Shown here piece by piece: positions 42,259 to 54,715 of a stretch of 64,000 nt of DNA. The DNA is from Viola odorata (lineage: Eukaryota; Streptophyta; Magnoliopsida; Malpighiales; Violaceae). Position 1 is the first letter of the stretch; each line of letters starts with the position of its first letter. Both the position numbers and the translations under genes were made by a program. Under the pieces are notes generated by a model. That model saw nothing but the letters and a program-made list of their open reading frames with translations. It was not told where the DNA came from and did no database searches. The DNA is taken from NCBI GenBank assembly GCA_963691705.1, contig OY829543.1:33858025-33922024 (forward strand), given 5' to 3'.

Positions 42259-45200
42259 ATGACAGCCAGATCGGAGCCAGACCGGTCTACATTTTCCAAT
42301 ATTCCTTTCTCAACTCGCAGGCGGTTATTTCCTTTTGCTACTGCTGATCTCTCTATGATGACGCAATCGACTATCTCGGGACCTCTGGACCTCTCGGTCG
42401 GGATCGCCGGAGGATCTATCTCCTCACAGACGGTCATTTCTTCATCACAGACGGTGGGATCTGATCTTTACACTCCTCTTTTAGAAGGATCTGTGCTTAA
42501 CTATGAAAATCCCTTTGCTATGGAAATAGCGGCCCTTCGTTCCCGCTTGGAATATTTGACTGAAATGGCCACTAGAGTCACGCCTGGTGCTTCTGGATCT
42601 AGCGTTCCTCCTCGCGTCATGTTCACACCATCTATTGTTGCTGATCGACCTCTGCCCCCGTTGTTTCCAGAGAACCCCCAAGTGCCTTTATCCGCAGGAA
42701 ATCCCCCGGTTGGTCATGTACAGCTCACTCAAGGAGAAGTAGAGGCTTATGTACCACAAATGCCACAAAGACTTCTTCTGCAGGAAGACAGGCAGCTTGA
42801 GGCGTTGAGGAACCGTTGGGCCGGACGGAGGGAAGGAACAAACAGGAGTTTATCTCCCGTGTACAGTGAAAGATCCAGTAGCAGAAGATATCGAAGTCGT
42901 TCTCCCAGGAGTCGCAGTCGGTCTCCCAGGCGACATCATATACCTGAACCAAGGGAAGGAGGGCGACAAGGAGACATATCTCCCCCACGTCATGCGCGTG
43001 AGATTCTTGATGATACCTCAGGTCACCCTTTCAGTCGTCGTGTAAGACGTCACAGGGTCAGTAGGCGAGTGAAGCTTCCCGCTGATACTTATGATGGTAC
43101 TAAAGATCCTATTTCGCACATCAACAAAGTGAAGGATTTCGTCCAATTTCAAACCCACAGTGATGCGGCTTTATGTCAGATATTTGTTATGACCTTATCG
43201 GGAGTTGCTCGTCTTTGGTTTGAAGGTCTTCCTGGCGGATCCATTAGTAATTTCGCACAGTTGGAATCCAAATTTCGGAGCAGATTTAGTACAGCAATTC
43301 CAATTCGGAAATCTGCCGCAGCGTTATTTGACATACAGCGGAAGCCCCAAGAGACATTGAAAGAATTTCTCAACCGATTCGATCTGGAAATGTCATTAAC
43401 GTCGGGCGTTACTATTGATTTCGCCATAGAAGCTCTGAAAAGAAACTGCCACTATGGAAAACTGAAAGATGCATTGATGGTGGATCCTCCAATATCCTTG
43501 GACGCACTAAGACTTAAAGCCCATAATTATGCGAAAATGGAAGAAGAAGAAAATAGAAATAGAACATTTAATATGCCGCCTAGGGCACCTCACATCCCTG
43601 CCGCTCCCGCAAATCCTCTGGTTGACGATCATTACACTGATGATTACGCTCGACGGAAAGATTACATCCCAAAGACCTACGATAAGCAAAAAGGAAATTC
43701 CTCGAAAGGAAAACAAGGTAGTTCCCCTCATCAGCGTCAAGGGAACGCTAACAAAAATCGGGCGTATGATCCGGATTTTCCCTCCTTGAATGTACCAAGA
43801 GCGGAGATCTTGGCGATAGCAGAACAACGAAATCTTCCTATCCGTTATCCTGCACCCACGAAACCTGGAGTGCTTTTAGGCAAAAGAGAAAACGCTTACT
43901 GTAAATTCCATAAAGCCAGAGGACATTCCACAGAGGCTTGCAGAGAATTAAAGTGGGCGATAGAACGCTTGGTGGAGGAAGGATATCTGGGAGAATTTGC
44001 GACTCAAGTAAGGGAAGATGCCCAAAACAATCCGATAAGAAGAGCGGCAAACGAACGACCAAGGCCCCCTCCAGTCCCACAGCCGGATAACGCTCCCAAA
44101 GGAAAGGGTGGGGAAACCTTCGCGATAGATGGCGACGACATCCCCATAATCAATATCATAGCAGGAGGGATCCCCTACGCAGATGAATCAGAACAGTCGA
44201 TGGTGGCGAAAGGGGAAAAGCGTACGCGAGACGGCATAACAAAGAAAGGTGGAGCGATAGACATACTTGATCGCATGATCTTATCCTTTTCAGAAGAGGA
44301 TGAAAAAGGCGTTATCTATCCCCATAATGACGCCTTGGTAGTCACACCTGTCATCGCCAGTCATGGTATAAGAAGGACTCTTGTGGACAACGGGAGTGCC
44401 GTGAACCTTTTTTCGCTGGAAGCTTACAATCTCATGAAACGCCCCCACGATGAGTTAACGCCTAGTAAGAGACCCATAGTCGGAGTGGATGGGACCCCTA
44501 TCCCTGTTACGGGAGTAATCACCTTACCCGTATACTTCCGAGAAGACACTTACAAACGGTCAGAGAATTTGTTGTTCCTTGTTGTGGATCTGAATCTGCC
44601 CTATAACGTCATACTCGGACGGCCTTTCCTCAATCGCTTTGGAGCGGCGATATCACAAAAACATCTAAAGATGAAATACCCCTCCTGGGACGGGGTGGTA
44701 TCGATAAAAGGTGATCAGAAACTGGCGGCAGAATGCTATTCGCTCATGACTCAGACAAGCTGCGATAGATACGTGTGTATAGCGGCAGACCCCTACGAGC
44801 AGGGTGATGAAAAGCGCGCTCAACCCCTTGACAAGATGGTACCCGTATCAGTGATAGGCAAAGAGGGAGCCAGCTTCCTGGTCAGCGATAAGCTCAGCCC
44901 AGCGGAAAATCTTCAACTGGCACGGCTGCTGAACAAATGCCAAGGAAATTTCGCATGGAAGCCCGCCGATATGCCAGGTATATCACGAGAAATAGCCGAG
45001 CACGGGCTTAACGTTGACCCTGACGCCAAGCCAGTTCAGCAAAAACGACGGGCGTTCTCCACCGAAAAAGCGTCGGCTGTGGAAAAGGAGGTTGTAAAGC
45101 TCCTTGACGCGGGTTTCATTCGCGAAGTACAGTATCCCACTTGGTTAGCCAACCCGGTTCTTGTTCCTAAACCCAATGGAGATTGGCGTATGTGCATTGA

Positions 45201-45480
45201 CTTCACCGATTTGAACGATGCTTGTCCTAAGGATTGCTACCCGCTTCCTCGCATAGATTAGTTGGTTGATCAAACCGCTGGGTACGCATATCTAAGCTCA
45301 TTGGACGCCAATTTTGGATATCATCAAATCCCTATGGCCCTAGAGGATGAGGAGAAGACCGCCTTCCTTACTCCTAAAGCCACGTATTGTTACACAGCGA
45401 TGCCATTTGGACTAAAGAACGCGGGGGCCAGAAAGGTATCCAGCCTAATCCTTCCAAGGTTAAAGCTATACATGATATGA
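42259..45480 (+). pseudogene. Element D gag, protease and first part of RT
   Basis: I choose the ATG at 42259 (MTARSEPDRSTFSNIPFSTRRRLFPF) because it matches C; a GTG 51 bp upstream is in frame but not conserved. Order: N-terminal region, Arg/Ser-rich stretch (RYRSRSPRSRSRSPRRHH, about 42885-42940), capsid domain (YDGTKDPISHINKVKDF, VARLWFEGLP), CX2HX4HX4C zinc knuckle (YCKFHKARGHSTEAC, near 43900), protease with LVDNGSAVNLFS near 44385, and RT from about 45000 (NGDWRMCIDFTDLNDACP). A TAG at 45259 replaces a Gln codon conserved in C and G. At about 45430 RT jumps from GLKNAGA to the QKGIQPNPSK region: roughly 225 bp with the YVDD box are deleted. Confidence 0.9.
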
Positions 45481-46559
45481 TATCGCCGAGAACCGTTAAG
45501 GAAGTGCAAAGGCTAACGGGGCGCGTTATCGCTCTGGGACGATTCGTCTCCAAGCAAGGAGAAAAGTGCCTCCCTTTTTTCAAAGTCATACGACGGAAAG
45601 CCACGTTCGGGTGGACCCCAGAATGTGAGCAAGCATTTGTGGACTTAAAGGACTATTTATCATCCGATTTATTATTGACAAGGCCCGAGTCCGGCGATAC
45701 CCTGTACTTGTACTTGGGCGCGGCAGACGAAGTGGTCAGCGCCGTCCTTATTCGTGACGATAACCACACTCATCGCCCAGTTTACTTCGTGAGTCATGTC
45801 TTAAAGGACGCGGAACTGCGATATGCTCGTATTGAGAAAATAGCGTTCGCCCTTATACAAGCCGCCCGCAAGATGGACCGATACTTCCAGTCTTATCCTA
45901 TCGTTGTACTTACAGACCAACCCTTGAAGAGGATATTTCGAAAGCCTGAATCTTCAGGAAGAATGCTGATCTGGGCCCTAGAACTCGAACAATATGGTTT
46001 GAGGTACCAGTCCCGGCCATCCGTAAAGGCTCAGGTCCTTGCTGATTTTATAGCGGAGTGTACTTTCACAGAGGACCCTTTGAGTGGTGTACCTGAAGCG
46101 GAATGGAACGATATGGATCTCCCGTTCCCAGAAACATATACGGATCTTTGGATCGTTCATGTGGACGGAGCCAAAAACCAAGAACTGGCGGGGGCCGGAG
46201 TCTTCATAAATGGGCCGCACGATATGCATATACGGTATGCTATTCGAATCTTGCAGCCTTTGTCCAATAACGCAGCCGAATATGAGGCGTTGCTAGCTGG
46301 ACTCAGAATAGGAAGAGAGTTTTCTTCCAAGGGAAGGCGCGATACCGGCCAAACAGGAGATCTGCGTCTAAAAATTTGTGGAGACTCCAAACTGATAATT
46401 GACCAGGTCTCAGGACACTCTCAGGCTCGAGAACCTATTATGGTGCAGTACCTCTCTAAGGTAACGCGAGAACTAGTGGAAATAAAGAAAGAGGGCATGC
46501 AAGTCAGCTTCGAGCACGTTCCCTGAGAGGAAAATGCTGAAGCCGATTACCTTGCCAAG
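45430..46559 (+). pseudogene. Element D RT end, RNase H and second RNase H
   Basis: After the deletion the frame is 0. RT connection (PSKVKAIHDMISPRTVKEVQRLTGR), gypsy RNase H (YLYLGAADEVVSAVLIR, ELRYARIEKIAFALI) and a complete second RNase H from about 46140 (VHVDGAKNQELAGAG, NNAAEYEALLAGL, KICGDSKLIIDQ, ENAEADYLAKL). A TGA at 46524 falls where G has an Arg codon (PREENAEAD). The second RNase H is the mark of the Tat lineage. Confidence 0.88.
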
Positions 46560-47909
46560 TTGGCCGCGAATCCTGAAGCATCTATACCTAAAGATGTGTA
46601 TTATCGTGAGCTATCGGTGCCGTCCTTCATGGAGGAACAAGCCTCTTTGTGTATGAATGAGCTCGAGAATGATTGGCGGATTCCGATGATAAAATACCTG
46701 ATGCACGAAGAGCTGCCTGACGGTAACGCTGAAAAGATGAAAGTGCTAAGACAGGCTGCTCGTTGCACGTACTATAACAGGGATCTAATTCGAAGATGTT
46801 TTTCTCACCCCGCCGCCAAATGTATAACCGAACAAGAGGGCCTTCACACCTTACGCGAAATCCACGAAGGGATATGCGGAATGCACGCGTCAGGCGGCAC
46901 CATGGCGGCACAAGTTTTCAGATCAGGATTCCACTGGCCCACCATACGAAGGGATTGCCACGATTATGTACAAGCTTGCCCCAAATGTCAGGAATTTGCT
47001 AAAATTCCTCGACGTCCAGCCACGGAAATATCGGAAATCATCGCCCCTTGCCCTTTTGCCAAATGGGGGATTGACATCCTGGGTCCATTTCCAAAGGCAA
47101 GGTCCCAACTGAAATTTGTGATAGTGGCTGTGGACTATTTTACGAAGTGGGCGGAAGCTGAAGCGGTTGCCACAATCACGGCAGAAAAAACATGGCGTTT
47201 TTTCAAACATCAAGTTATCATGAGATTCGGGGTGCCTCGTATCCTTGTCAGCGATAACGGGACCCAGTTCACCAGCCAATTCTTCAAAGACCAATGCTCA
47301 GAATTCGGGATTGAGTAGAGATTCTCTTCCGTGGCTCACCCACAAACCAACGGACAGGCAGAGGTAACTAATAGGAGCATCCTCAGCGGTATTAAGAAAA
47401 ACATAGAGGGGTCTAAGAAAAAGTGGGCTGATGAATTGCCATATGTGATGTGGGCATACCGCATGACCGTAAAAGGTAGCACTGGAGAAACGCCTTTCGC
47501 TTTGGCTTTTGGAACTGAAGCCGTTACGCCAGTGGAAATTGGGGCCATGAGCCTACGGGTGGCTCACTTTCGTGAGGAACTGAACGAGGAACGGTTACGT
47601 GCTAACCTGGACGCGTTACCAGAGGTTCGAGAAGAAGTCCTACTGAAAACGCAACACTACAAAAGAAAAATGGCCCGTTATCATAACAGGCAGGTCAAAG
47701 AGCGATTGTTGAAAAACGGTGACCTGGTGCTCCGAGACAGGCGAGTAACCGGACAACGTATGGGAAAGCTTAGTCCTAACTGGGAAGGACCGTATCGCGT
47801 AACCCACGTTGTCGGAAGAGGGGCCTATCGCCTGGAGACACTTGACGGTACGCCCTTATCCAACTCCTGGAATATCGCTCGTTTGAAGTTATATTATCCT
47901 AGAGTTTAA
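46560..47909 (+). pseudogene. Element D integrase
   Basis: Same frame as RNase H. HHCC zinc region (HEGICGMHASGG, CHDYVQACPKCQ), catalytic core AVDYFTKWAEAEAV, VSDNGTQFTSQF and TNGQAEVTNRS with the D-D-E residues, and a C-terminal part ending ARLKLYYPRV at 47909. One in-frame TAG (47316-47318) replaces the Gln seen in G. Otherwise intact. Confidence 0.9.
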
Positions 47910-49013
47910 TTTTATCTGCACTATTTGGATTATAACGACCCTAACCGTGGCTAACGCTCGATAGGAGAGTTTTCGTGGGTTTGTGGTTGCTTTTGTGCAG
48001 GTAAAAAGGGGGGTACCCTGGGAGTGAAAAGTCCTATCCTTGTGATGGTCGGTCTTGATCAGATGGCCCACTAAGTGAGGGCACGACCCCAGTGTATCCT
48101 TGATTAGCGTCGGATTGAAAGATCCTTGACGCCCCCGGGGGTGAAAAGTCCTATCCTTGTGATGACCGATCTTGATCAGATGGCTCACTAAGTGAGGGCA
48201 CTGCCCGGTATCTTTGGGAGTGAAAAGTTCTTTAATGATGACCGATCTCGTGGAGACGGTACATCAAGACAAGACACGCCCCCAAAGAGTTAGAAACTCT
48301 GTTTAGAAACAAGAATCCTATCTTAACGGTCGGGCTGGTGCAGCTAAACCATTAAGTAAGGACACGGTTCTAAACGAGAGGACAACGCCTATAAAAGTGA
48401 AAATTCCTTAGCCTTGTGATAGCCGTCCCGATCCGACAGCTCACGAGATGAGGCACTTAGAAAGGCCGAACGAGAGATAAGGGAAACGTGAAGGATCGCG
48501 TAATCCCAGCTAGTAACCGGATGAGTAATCCCTGGCGGAGTATAGAGCTGAGGGAAAACACGATTCGAAACGGGTTCCGTGATAAAGCCTAATGATGGCA
48601 GCGAACAGGCTCCTACGGGTAATCACAATCTCTCAAATCTCGTTTTGTTACTGATAATCTACAATTAGAAATGTGCAGAATACTTCTGAGCAGCGGAAGG
48701 AGCGGTGGTCATGATACCGATAGGCTTATCGAAAGGCCAACCCGACATAGATCTTGGTCATCTTGGTATAAATACCAAGGATCTGCTCAAGAAAGTAAAC
48801 GCACCGTGAGGATAAGGCAACCTCAGTGACGAGAGAAGTCTCGCGATGAGAAAAATAAAAGAGGAATATCGATAAAGGGATTGTCTAGAAATATTAAAGG
48901 CATCTCAAGGATTTACAAAGATTCAATGTTCAAAATAATTATGCCGCAAAGACAAAAGACAAAAGCCAAGCGATATTTGATCGCTGGAGGGAACGGCAAA
49001 ATATCGTGACATA
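47910..49013 (+). repeat. 3' non-coding region of D with tandem repeats
   Basis: About four to five units of roughly 85-110 bp lie between 48018 and 48450, each with GTGAAAAGTCCTATCCTTGTGATG, then GATCTTGATCAGATGG and TAAGTGAGGGCAC in various states of decay. G carries the same array at about 58540-58985 in reverse. The rest (48450-49013) is plain non-coding sequence. Confidence 0.75.
48003..48013 (+). other. Internal polypurine tract after D integrase
   Basis: AAAAAGGGGGG, 94 bp after the integrase stop. G has AAAAAAGGGGGT at the same place (58991-59002, minus strand). It is a better purine run than anything next to the 3' LTR. Confidence 0.6.
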
Positions 49014-50144
49014 TCAGCTCTCGGGGTCTTTTCGTTTCCAGCCCGCTGCCTTGGCCTGGCGATAGCCTGCCTCGTTGATATGGGCAGAACTCTGTAGAAA
49101 GGCTTTCGCGACATCTTCGCCCTTGTACTCATCCACCCCATGAATTTCTTCGAAACACTTAACTAGAACACGGGCGGTCTATTCAGCATGCCACCAGCCC
49201 ATATCGACTGACTCTTCCGCCAAAGCTGCCTTCTCCTTTTCTAAAGAGGACTTCTCATTCTCCAAAGCAGTCACTTTGGCCTGTTCCTCTGACAAAGCTG
49301 TTTCCAGAGCGGAATGCTGTTTCTGTAAATCGTGGTGAGCCAGCAGTATCTTGGAACGATCTGCCAACACCTTTTTCCTTTCATCTTGCTCCTTGGACAG
49401 CTCCGCCGAAACAGAACGGAGGGAAACAGTCCGATGCTTCACCTCCTCCGCCCAGTAGTGAAATTTCATCATATTGGAGAAAAGGCTAGCACGGAAGGAG
49501 TTCACTTGGTCATCTTCCACCAGGGAAAGGAAAGTTTCCCGTTCTGCAGATGAGGCCAGAATTTGAGAAGCCAGCAGGGCAGAAACCTCATCTGAACCAT
49601 CGCCCCCGATGGCTGCCAAACCACGGATACGGAAGTCGAACAACTCAACCTGATGGGTCACTTCGCCGAGACCGTTTAATGGACAAAGATCCGCCATAAA
49701 ATTGAAAGAGGTTCCGGCTTCATTATAGCGTTGCCGCCAAGGAACGCTAGAGGGAACGAAAGCCAGAGGCCCAGGGGCGCGAACCTGTGAAGAAGAACTG
49801 CCCGGGGGCAGGAAGGTACCATGAGGCTGATAGCCCGAAAGGTCCTGCAAGACGTCTTGATAGCCTAAAGAAGAGGAATAATGATGCACAGGCCCACCAA
49901 AGGAACTGGGCGAAGCACCAAAGGGATCCGCACCTCCTAGGTCCCCCAAAACTTCCGCGGAATGTCCACCTGGAGGAACCACTGCGGAATTAGGAACGTT
50001 AATGGAACCACCTTCCCCCGCGATGTTAGAGGAGGGTATGTTCTCATCCTCGCCTTCTATCCGGGCCCTCTTCGCGGAACCCCTCAGCACATAAGTGAGA
50101 TTCATATCGCCTGAAGGAGCGGAAGCAGTAACTACAACGGCCTC

Positions 50145-50258
50145 CTGCAAGGAGTACAAATTGAGAAAAAAGAAAAATAGATCAAATGACGACAGATATT
50201 GAGGCACAATATATCGCACCAAAAAAAAAAAAAAAAAAAAAAAAAAAAACACGCTTAC
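50145..50258 (-). other. Intron 2 of D aORF4 (114 bp) with a poly(T) run
   Basis: Donor GTAAGC, acceptor CTTGCAG. The sense strand has a run of nearly 30 T (plus-strand A run at 50222-50249). The G copy has the same donor position (38247) but is interrupted there by C. Confidence 0.68.
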
Positions 50259-50605
50259 GGTAGCGGTGTCGAGGGAAGGTGGTGCCTCAGAAGAACCCGC
50301 AGCGTCGGGAGAAGGAGTAAGAGTGGCGATACTCCGTGTTCTTTTCTTCTTTTTTCCTCTGGCAATGGCCTTAGGGGCCTGAGAAGACGAGGGAGCAGCA
50401 ACGGTCACGATGGGAACACCTTTAGGGATGTCAGTATCCCCTTCGCCAACTGAGGAGGAGGATACTTGAGCGAGATTCGCGGAAGTAGCCGGAAGCTCAG
50501 AAGGATTATCAGTGGCCTCTGAATCGAGCTTTTCCCTTTCTTCTCTATTATGAGCTCTCCTTAAGCGTCTTCTTACGCTTTCGGGTTTATAATCAGGATC
50601 CGTCG

Positions 50606-50673
50606 CTGCAAAATCACAAAATAACGTCAGCGTTAGTATCAGTGATGAAAGGGAAAAGTAGCGCGATACTCAC
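50606..50673 (-). other. Intron 1 of D aORF4 (68 bp)
   Basis: GTGAGT ... TTTTGCAG, phase 1, right after the QECVR codons. G has the same intron (70 bp). aORF3 has a phase-1 intron at the matching point after SECIVG. Confidence 0.72.
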
Positions 50674-51385
50674 GTCTAACGCACTCCTGAATGGCCATTC
50701 TGCAGGCCGTGAGTCGAATATGAACGCTGATCTCCAGTTGGAGTAAGGTGTTTAACCATCCTTGTTCACGAGCGGGAAGTGTCCCTGGTTGACTCCAAAC
50801 GCCATCTTGGACGTCCTGGTTGAACCCAGAACGCCACTCGGGACCAGGAGCGTCAGGAAGATTTATTAGAAAGAACTCCTTTTTCCAAGCCTCAACAGAA
50901 GACTCAATATGGAGCAACTTCCAAGTAAAAGACTTGAGAGAATCATCGTCAAAGCGAGGCGATATGGTTATCACACCCCGGCACTTCATCAATTTAAAAA
51001 GGGATCTAAGCAACAAAAGAGAAGGGGAAGTGATCCCCTTATATCTACAGAGTTCCAAAAAAGCATAAACACAGCAATATGCATTTGGGGCTAACTGGGC
51101 AGGATTGAAATTGCCAGCAATAAGCAAATCCTTGACGAAAGAATCGATAGGGAGCCGGAAACCGTAGCGAAACATCTGGGCATATAACACCCTTTGATTG
51201 CCGGTCAGAACGCTGTTTAAACGAACTGACCTAGGGGCAACAACAGCTTGGTAACCGTCAGGAATAACGGCACCGTGAGTAGCCAAATGCTCCTGGAGAA
51301 TGGCCTCCGTGGTAATAACACTGACCGTGGTATCCATTTTCTTCTCATCGATGGATCTTGACTCAGAACGGCGAGTCTTTGCCAT

Positions 51386-52004
51386 GGCAGGACTAAGGAA
51401 ATAGAAATGAAGAAGACGAGGGAAAAGAAGGGAAATACCTTTGAAAGGAAAGAACTTCGAAAGCCTTGAATGGAGGTGAGAAGGGCAAGACGGCCGAGAG
51501 ATAATATGAAAAAGGGGAGTGAAAAAGAAAAGGGAAGAAATAAAGAGGGTTTATAACCCTAGTAATTAAAAGGAAACGACGGATGCTGTAGTCGTTGTGT
51601 CGAAGCGGCATGAGGGATAAGACTCAAGCAATGAGTACGACTCTAGAAGAAGCGCGACAAACGCTTCGATCTTGTTAAATTTTCTAAACACGCTAAGGTG
51701 AGGCGGCAGAAGAAATGAACACGTGTGTCTGCACCATCATGACTTTTCCCGCGCACCGACGGAAGGGTCGCGAGCATTAAATGCTCTGAAAAGTAGATGT
51801 GATTTTTTGATAAAAAGCAAAAGCGATATCACAAGAAAGGAAATAATGCAAATCGGCGTTGAATAAAAGAACAGTTCTCAAGACAGTACAAGAGAGCGAA
51901 ATAAAATAAGATATCGCCCGAAGAGCAAGGTACCGATATCGCCGCGAGATAGGACGTTATTACAAGACATGGAAAACAAATAGCAATGTTCTTCAATGGA
52001 TCAA
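51386..52004 (-). promoter_or_regulatory. Probable promoter region of D aORF4
   Basis: Non-coding, 619 bp. A CACGTG at 51720-51725 and a TTATAAA box at 51550-51556 (minus strand) lie 335 and about 165 bp before the ATG. No ORF. Confidence 0.5.
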
Positions 52005-54249
52005 TTAAGAGTCATCGCATGCCTCGCCGTCATCATTCCCTTGCTTTTCCCCAGAAGAAGGAAAACCCCTTTCGCCTTCACTAAGATCTTTAATTTTTTT
52101 GGGAAGCGTAATTGGCCAGCATGGATGAATCGACGGCGCCTCGGATATGGAGATCCATAAATCCTGCGATACAAACCTCGATGGTCTTATTCTTCCACCA
52201 GGCTATCCTCGAAGGAACTTTGGCCAAATCGGCATCACGAGATGACAACTCTTCACGGAGGAAGGCGTTCTTTTTATCAGCCACCACCAGTTCCGCCTCC
52301 ATAAGCTCTGCTCTCGCTTTCCCCTTCGACTTCTCCCGAGAAAGTTCAGCGCGACAATCCTCCAACTCCGCCCGAGTTCGTTCTTGCAACTGCGATAGCT
52401 CCTTCACCTTCGCCAAGGCCGCGTCTAATTGTTCCTGCAAATCCGAAGAGGGTCGAGTTTTGTTACGCTGGTCTTCAAGAAAATAATGAAATTTCCGAAA
52501 GCTAGCCAGCATGTCGTTCATGAGGTGTGACTGTCGTGTCTCTGGAGCATGCTGTAAAAACTCTTCCCTGTCCTTGGAAGAAGTAAACATCTGTCCCACT
52601 ATGGGACCCACGGGCTCTTCTCGCGATAATGGATCCGATATTCCTAAGGCACGAAGCCCGTCAGTGCCGAAAGAGGACAAATCCAGCTGATATCCAGTGG
52701 GGCCCTGGGACCTCTGAGGAGAAAGGTTGGCGATATAAGGAGGGGAACAACTTTTTGCGCAATCACCAACGCCCGAAATTGAAGACAGAAACAAAAGATG
52801 AGGCTTCCGTGGGAGAAATTCAGGAGGAACGCTTAAATTCGAAACTGGTAGGGTTGCCTCGGGGATAAAAGAACCTATCGGGGAAGCAGGATGGCCCGAC
52901 GACAAAGGAGAGGTCGCGGCTGCCAAGGTCTCATTGTTTTCGATAGAAACGGCGGAAGGCACCCTGATATCTTTGATATTTTTCACCACTTGCGAAGTAC
53001 TCGCGGCATGAGAAGCGTTAATATTCTCGGGGGGGACCGCGTTAACTCCCTTCAAAGGGGGAACTGGGGGGTTAGTTTTCTCTGTGCGAACCTTCTTTAC
53101 GAGACGCTCCGTCTCTTCTGCAATTTCTTCGCTATCGTCCTCAGCCGATTCCGCCGTGTCATCATTCCTCCTCGACCTAAGTTTCATCCTTTGGGCAATA
53201 GTAGCATGACGTAATTCAGGACTAGTGTCCATGCTCTCGCTATCGCTGTCGATTTTCTCAAACACAGGATCGCCTTGAGCTACCCTCTTGCCACGGGACG
53301 AAAGCCAATTTTCAAGGAAACGAGAAGGTCGAGTGGAGGCTCTGCGAGTTGTGACGGTTTTAGTCCCTTCCCTTCCAGGTGGAAGGGGTGGGCGGCGGGA
53401 ATTTTCAGGCGAAGGAGAAGGAGGCAGCGACTGGAGAGGTGTTACGTTCAAAGGGGCGTCACTTTCCCCAGAAGAACTACTCTCAGCGTTACCTGCCAAC
53501 AAAACATATTAGCAAATTAAGAAGATTGAAGCGATAAAGAAGAAAAAAGGGAACTCACCCACAATGCACTCTGACAAGGGCCTGAACCGAGCAAACTCCC
53601 GGATACGGAAAGACCCTTCTATTTCTAACAAGGCGCTAACGTTGGAAACATCCTGGCTTGACAGCGCGTCCGGTCTTTTCCAAACGCCACTATTGATTTT
53701 TTGATTGAAACCCCCGCGCCAGAGTCGCGACGGCAAACGGAGGGTGAAAAAGCCAGACTTCCAGTCACCTACGTGTTCCTCAAAACCTTGAAAGTTCCGC
53801 CAGAACAGTTGCACAATGACATCATCCCATCTGGGGGTAATATCTACCAGGCAGTTGCGACAACTCAAGACAAAGAACGTGCGGAATAGATCAAGCGATG
53901 GAGCAAATATACGCTTCATCTCGCACGAACGAAGGAAAGCGTAAATACCACACCAAGAGGGTGGAGTAATCTGGACGGGATTAAGGTCATAATGATCTAG
54001 CAGTTTCAACAGAGAAGTATGGAGTGGGAAACGGAATCCGTAAGTAAACATCTTGAAATAAACTAACCGGAATGTTCCCCACATGGCGTCAGGCAGCCGA
54101 GTGTCCTTCAAAGAGACAAAAGGGCGATAGCCCGTGGGAAAAGTAATACCACTCTCCTCTAATTCAACCCTCAAAACCTCATTACAATTGAATATGCTGC
54201 GAGTTCTCCTAGCTTCGGGATCTATGGGGTTTTCAACAGTTGAAGACAT
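52005..54249 (-). pseudogene. aORF3 of element D, gypsy-type domain protein, two exons
   Basis: Minus strand. Exon 1 is 54249-53559 (MSSTVENPIDPEARR, conserved start with G), intron 53558-53493 (66 bp, GTGAGT..TTGGCAG), exon 2 from 53492. The gypsy-type domain is complete in exon 1 (FPTGYRPFVSLKDTRL, VYFKMFTYGFRFPLHTSLL, SWCGIYAFLRSCEM). Exon 2 is Ser/Pro-rich, then has LDLSSFGTDGLRALGISDP and a coiled coil (LQERTRAELEDCRAELSREK). The frame is open to 52090, where a run of seven A (about 52093-52099) appears to have gained one base; beyond it the expected frame (IKDLSEGERG) reads to 52005, matching G. So one slippage event near the C-terminus. Role unknown. Confidence 0.8.
53493..53558 (-). 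other. Intron in D aORF3 (66 bp)
   Basis: GTGAGTTCCC ... TTGGCAG; phase 1; same site as G aORF3. Confidence 0.72.
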
Positions 54250-54715
54250 AAGGGACAGGGAAAGTAAATCTACGGCGGTAGAAGGAGTAAATACCTGGAG
54301 CAAAAAGCCAGTGAGCTGGTCGCCGGCACCAGTGAGCAGTCGCGGTAAAACCTCTCGAAGAAAAGAAGTGCAGAAGAGAGAGAAAATGTGCAAAAACTCA
54401 AAATATTAGCAAAAGCAGTAAAAGAGAGAGATGATTTCCTTATAAAGGAAAGCCTAAAGAAGAGACAGCCTGTAAAAATGAAACACGTACAGAACAGAAA
54501 AAGACACGTGGATAGTCATTTGTGCCTTCTGAAAGAAGACAGTTACCGATTAGAAGTTGAAGGCAGTTACCCATAGCGAAAGGGACGCTTCCGCGATAAC
54601 CCGAAACGCTCAGAAAGAAACAATAAGTAAGCGATGAGAAGCGAAAAGGAAGTAAAACCATCATTCATTATTATGAGGAAGGCCATACGGCATCTACAAA
54701 AAGAAGGGTTAGGCC
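54250..54715 (-). promoter_or_regulatory. aORF3 upstream region in D
   Basis: CACGTG at 54505-54510 in CCACGTGTC (minus strand) and TTTATAAGG at about 54438-54446, 256 and about 190 bp before the ATG, as in G. Confidence 0.58.

Larger units (their letters stand above)
49014..51385 (-). pseudogene. aORF4 of element D, gypsy-type domain and coiled-coil protein, three exons
   Basis: Minus strand. Exon 1 is 51385-50674 (start MAKTRRSESRS), exon 2 is 50605-50259, exon 3 is 50144-49014. Introns of 68 and 114 bp have GT-AG ends (GTGAGT..TTTTGCAG; GTAAGC..CTTGCAG) and keep the frame. Exon 1 is a full gypsy-type domain (VLYAQMFRYGFRLPIDSFV, PNAYCCVYAFLELC) and is a paralogue of aORF3. Exon 2 is basic (ARGKKKKRTRS). 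Exon 3 has a Ser/Gly/Pro-rich part, then a long Glu/Lys/Leu coiled coil (about the last 130 residues). A TAG at 49179 falls 55 codons before the likely end at 49014; the frame is open on both sides. About 730 codons. Function unknown; perhaps one mutation from intact. Confidence 0.78.
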
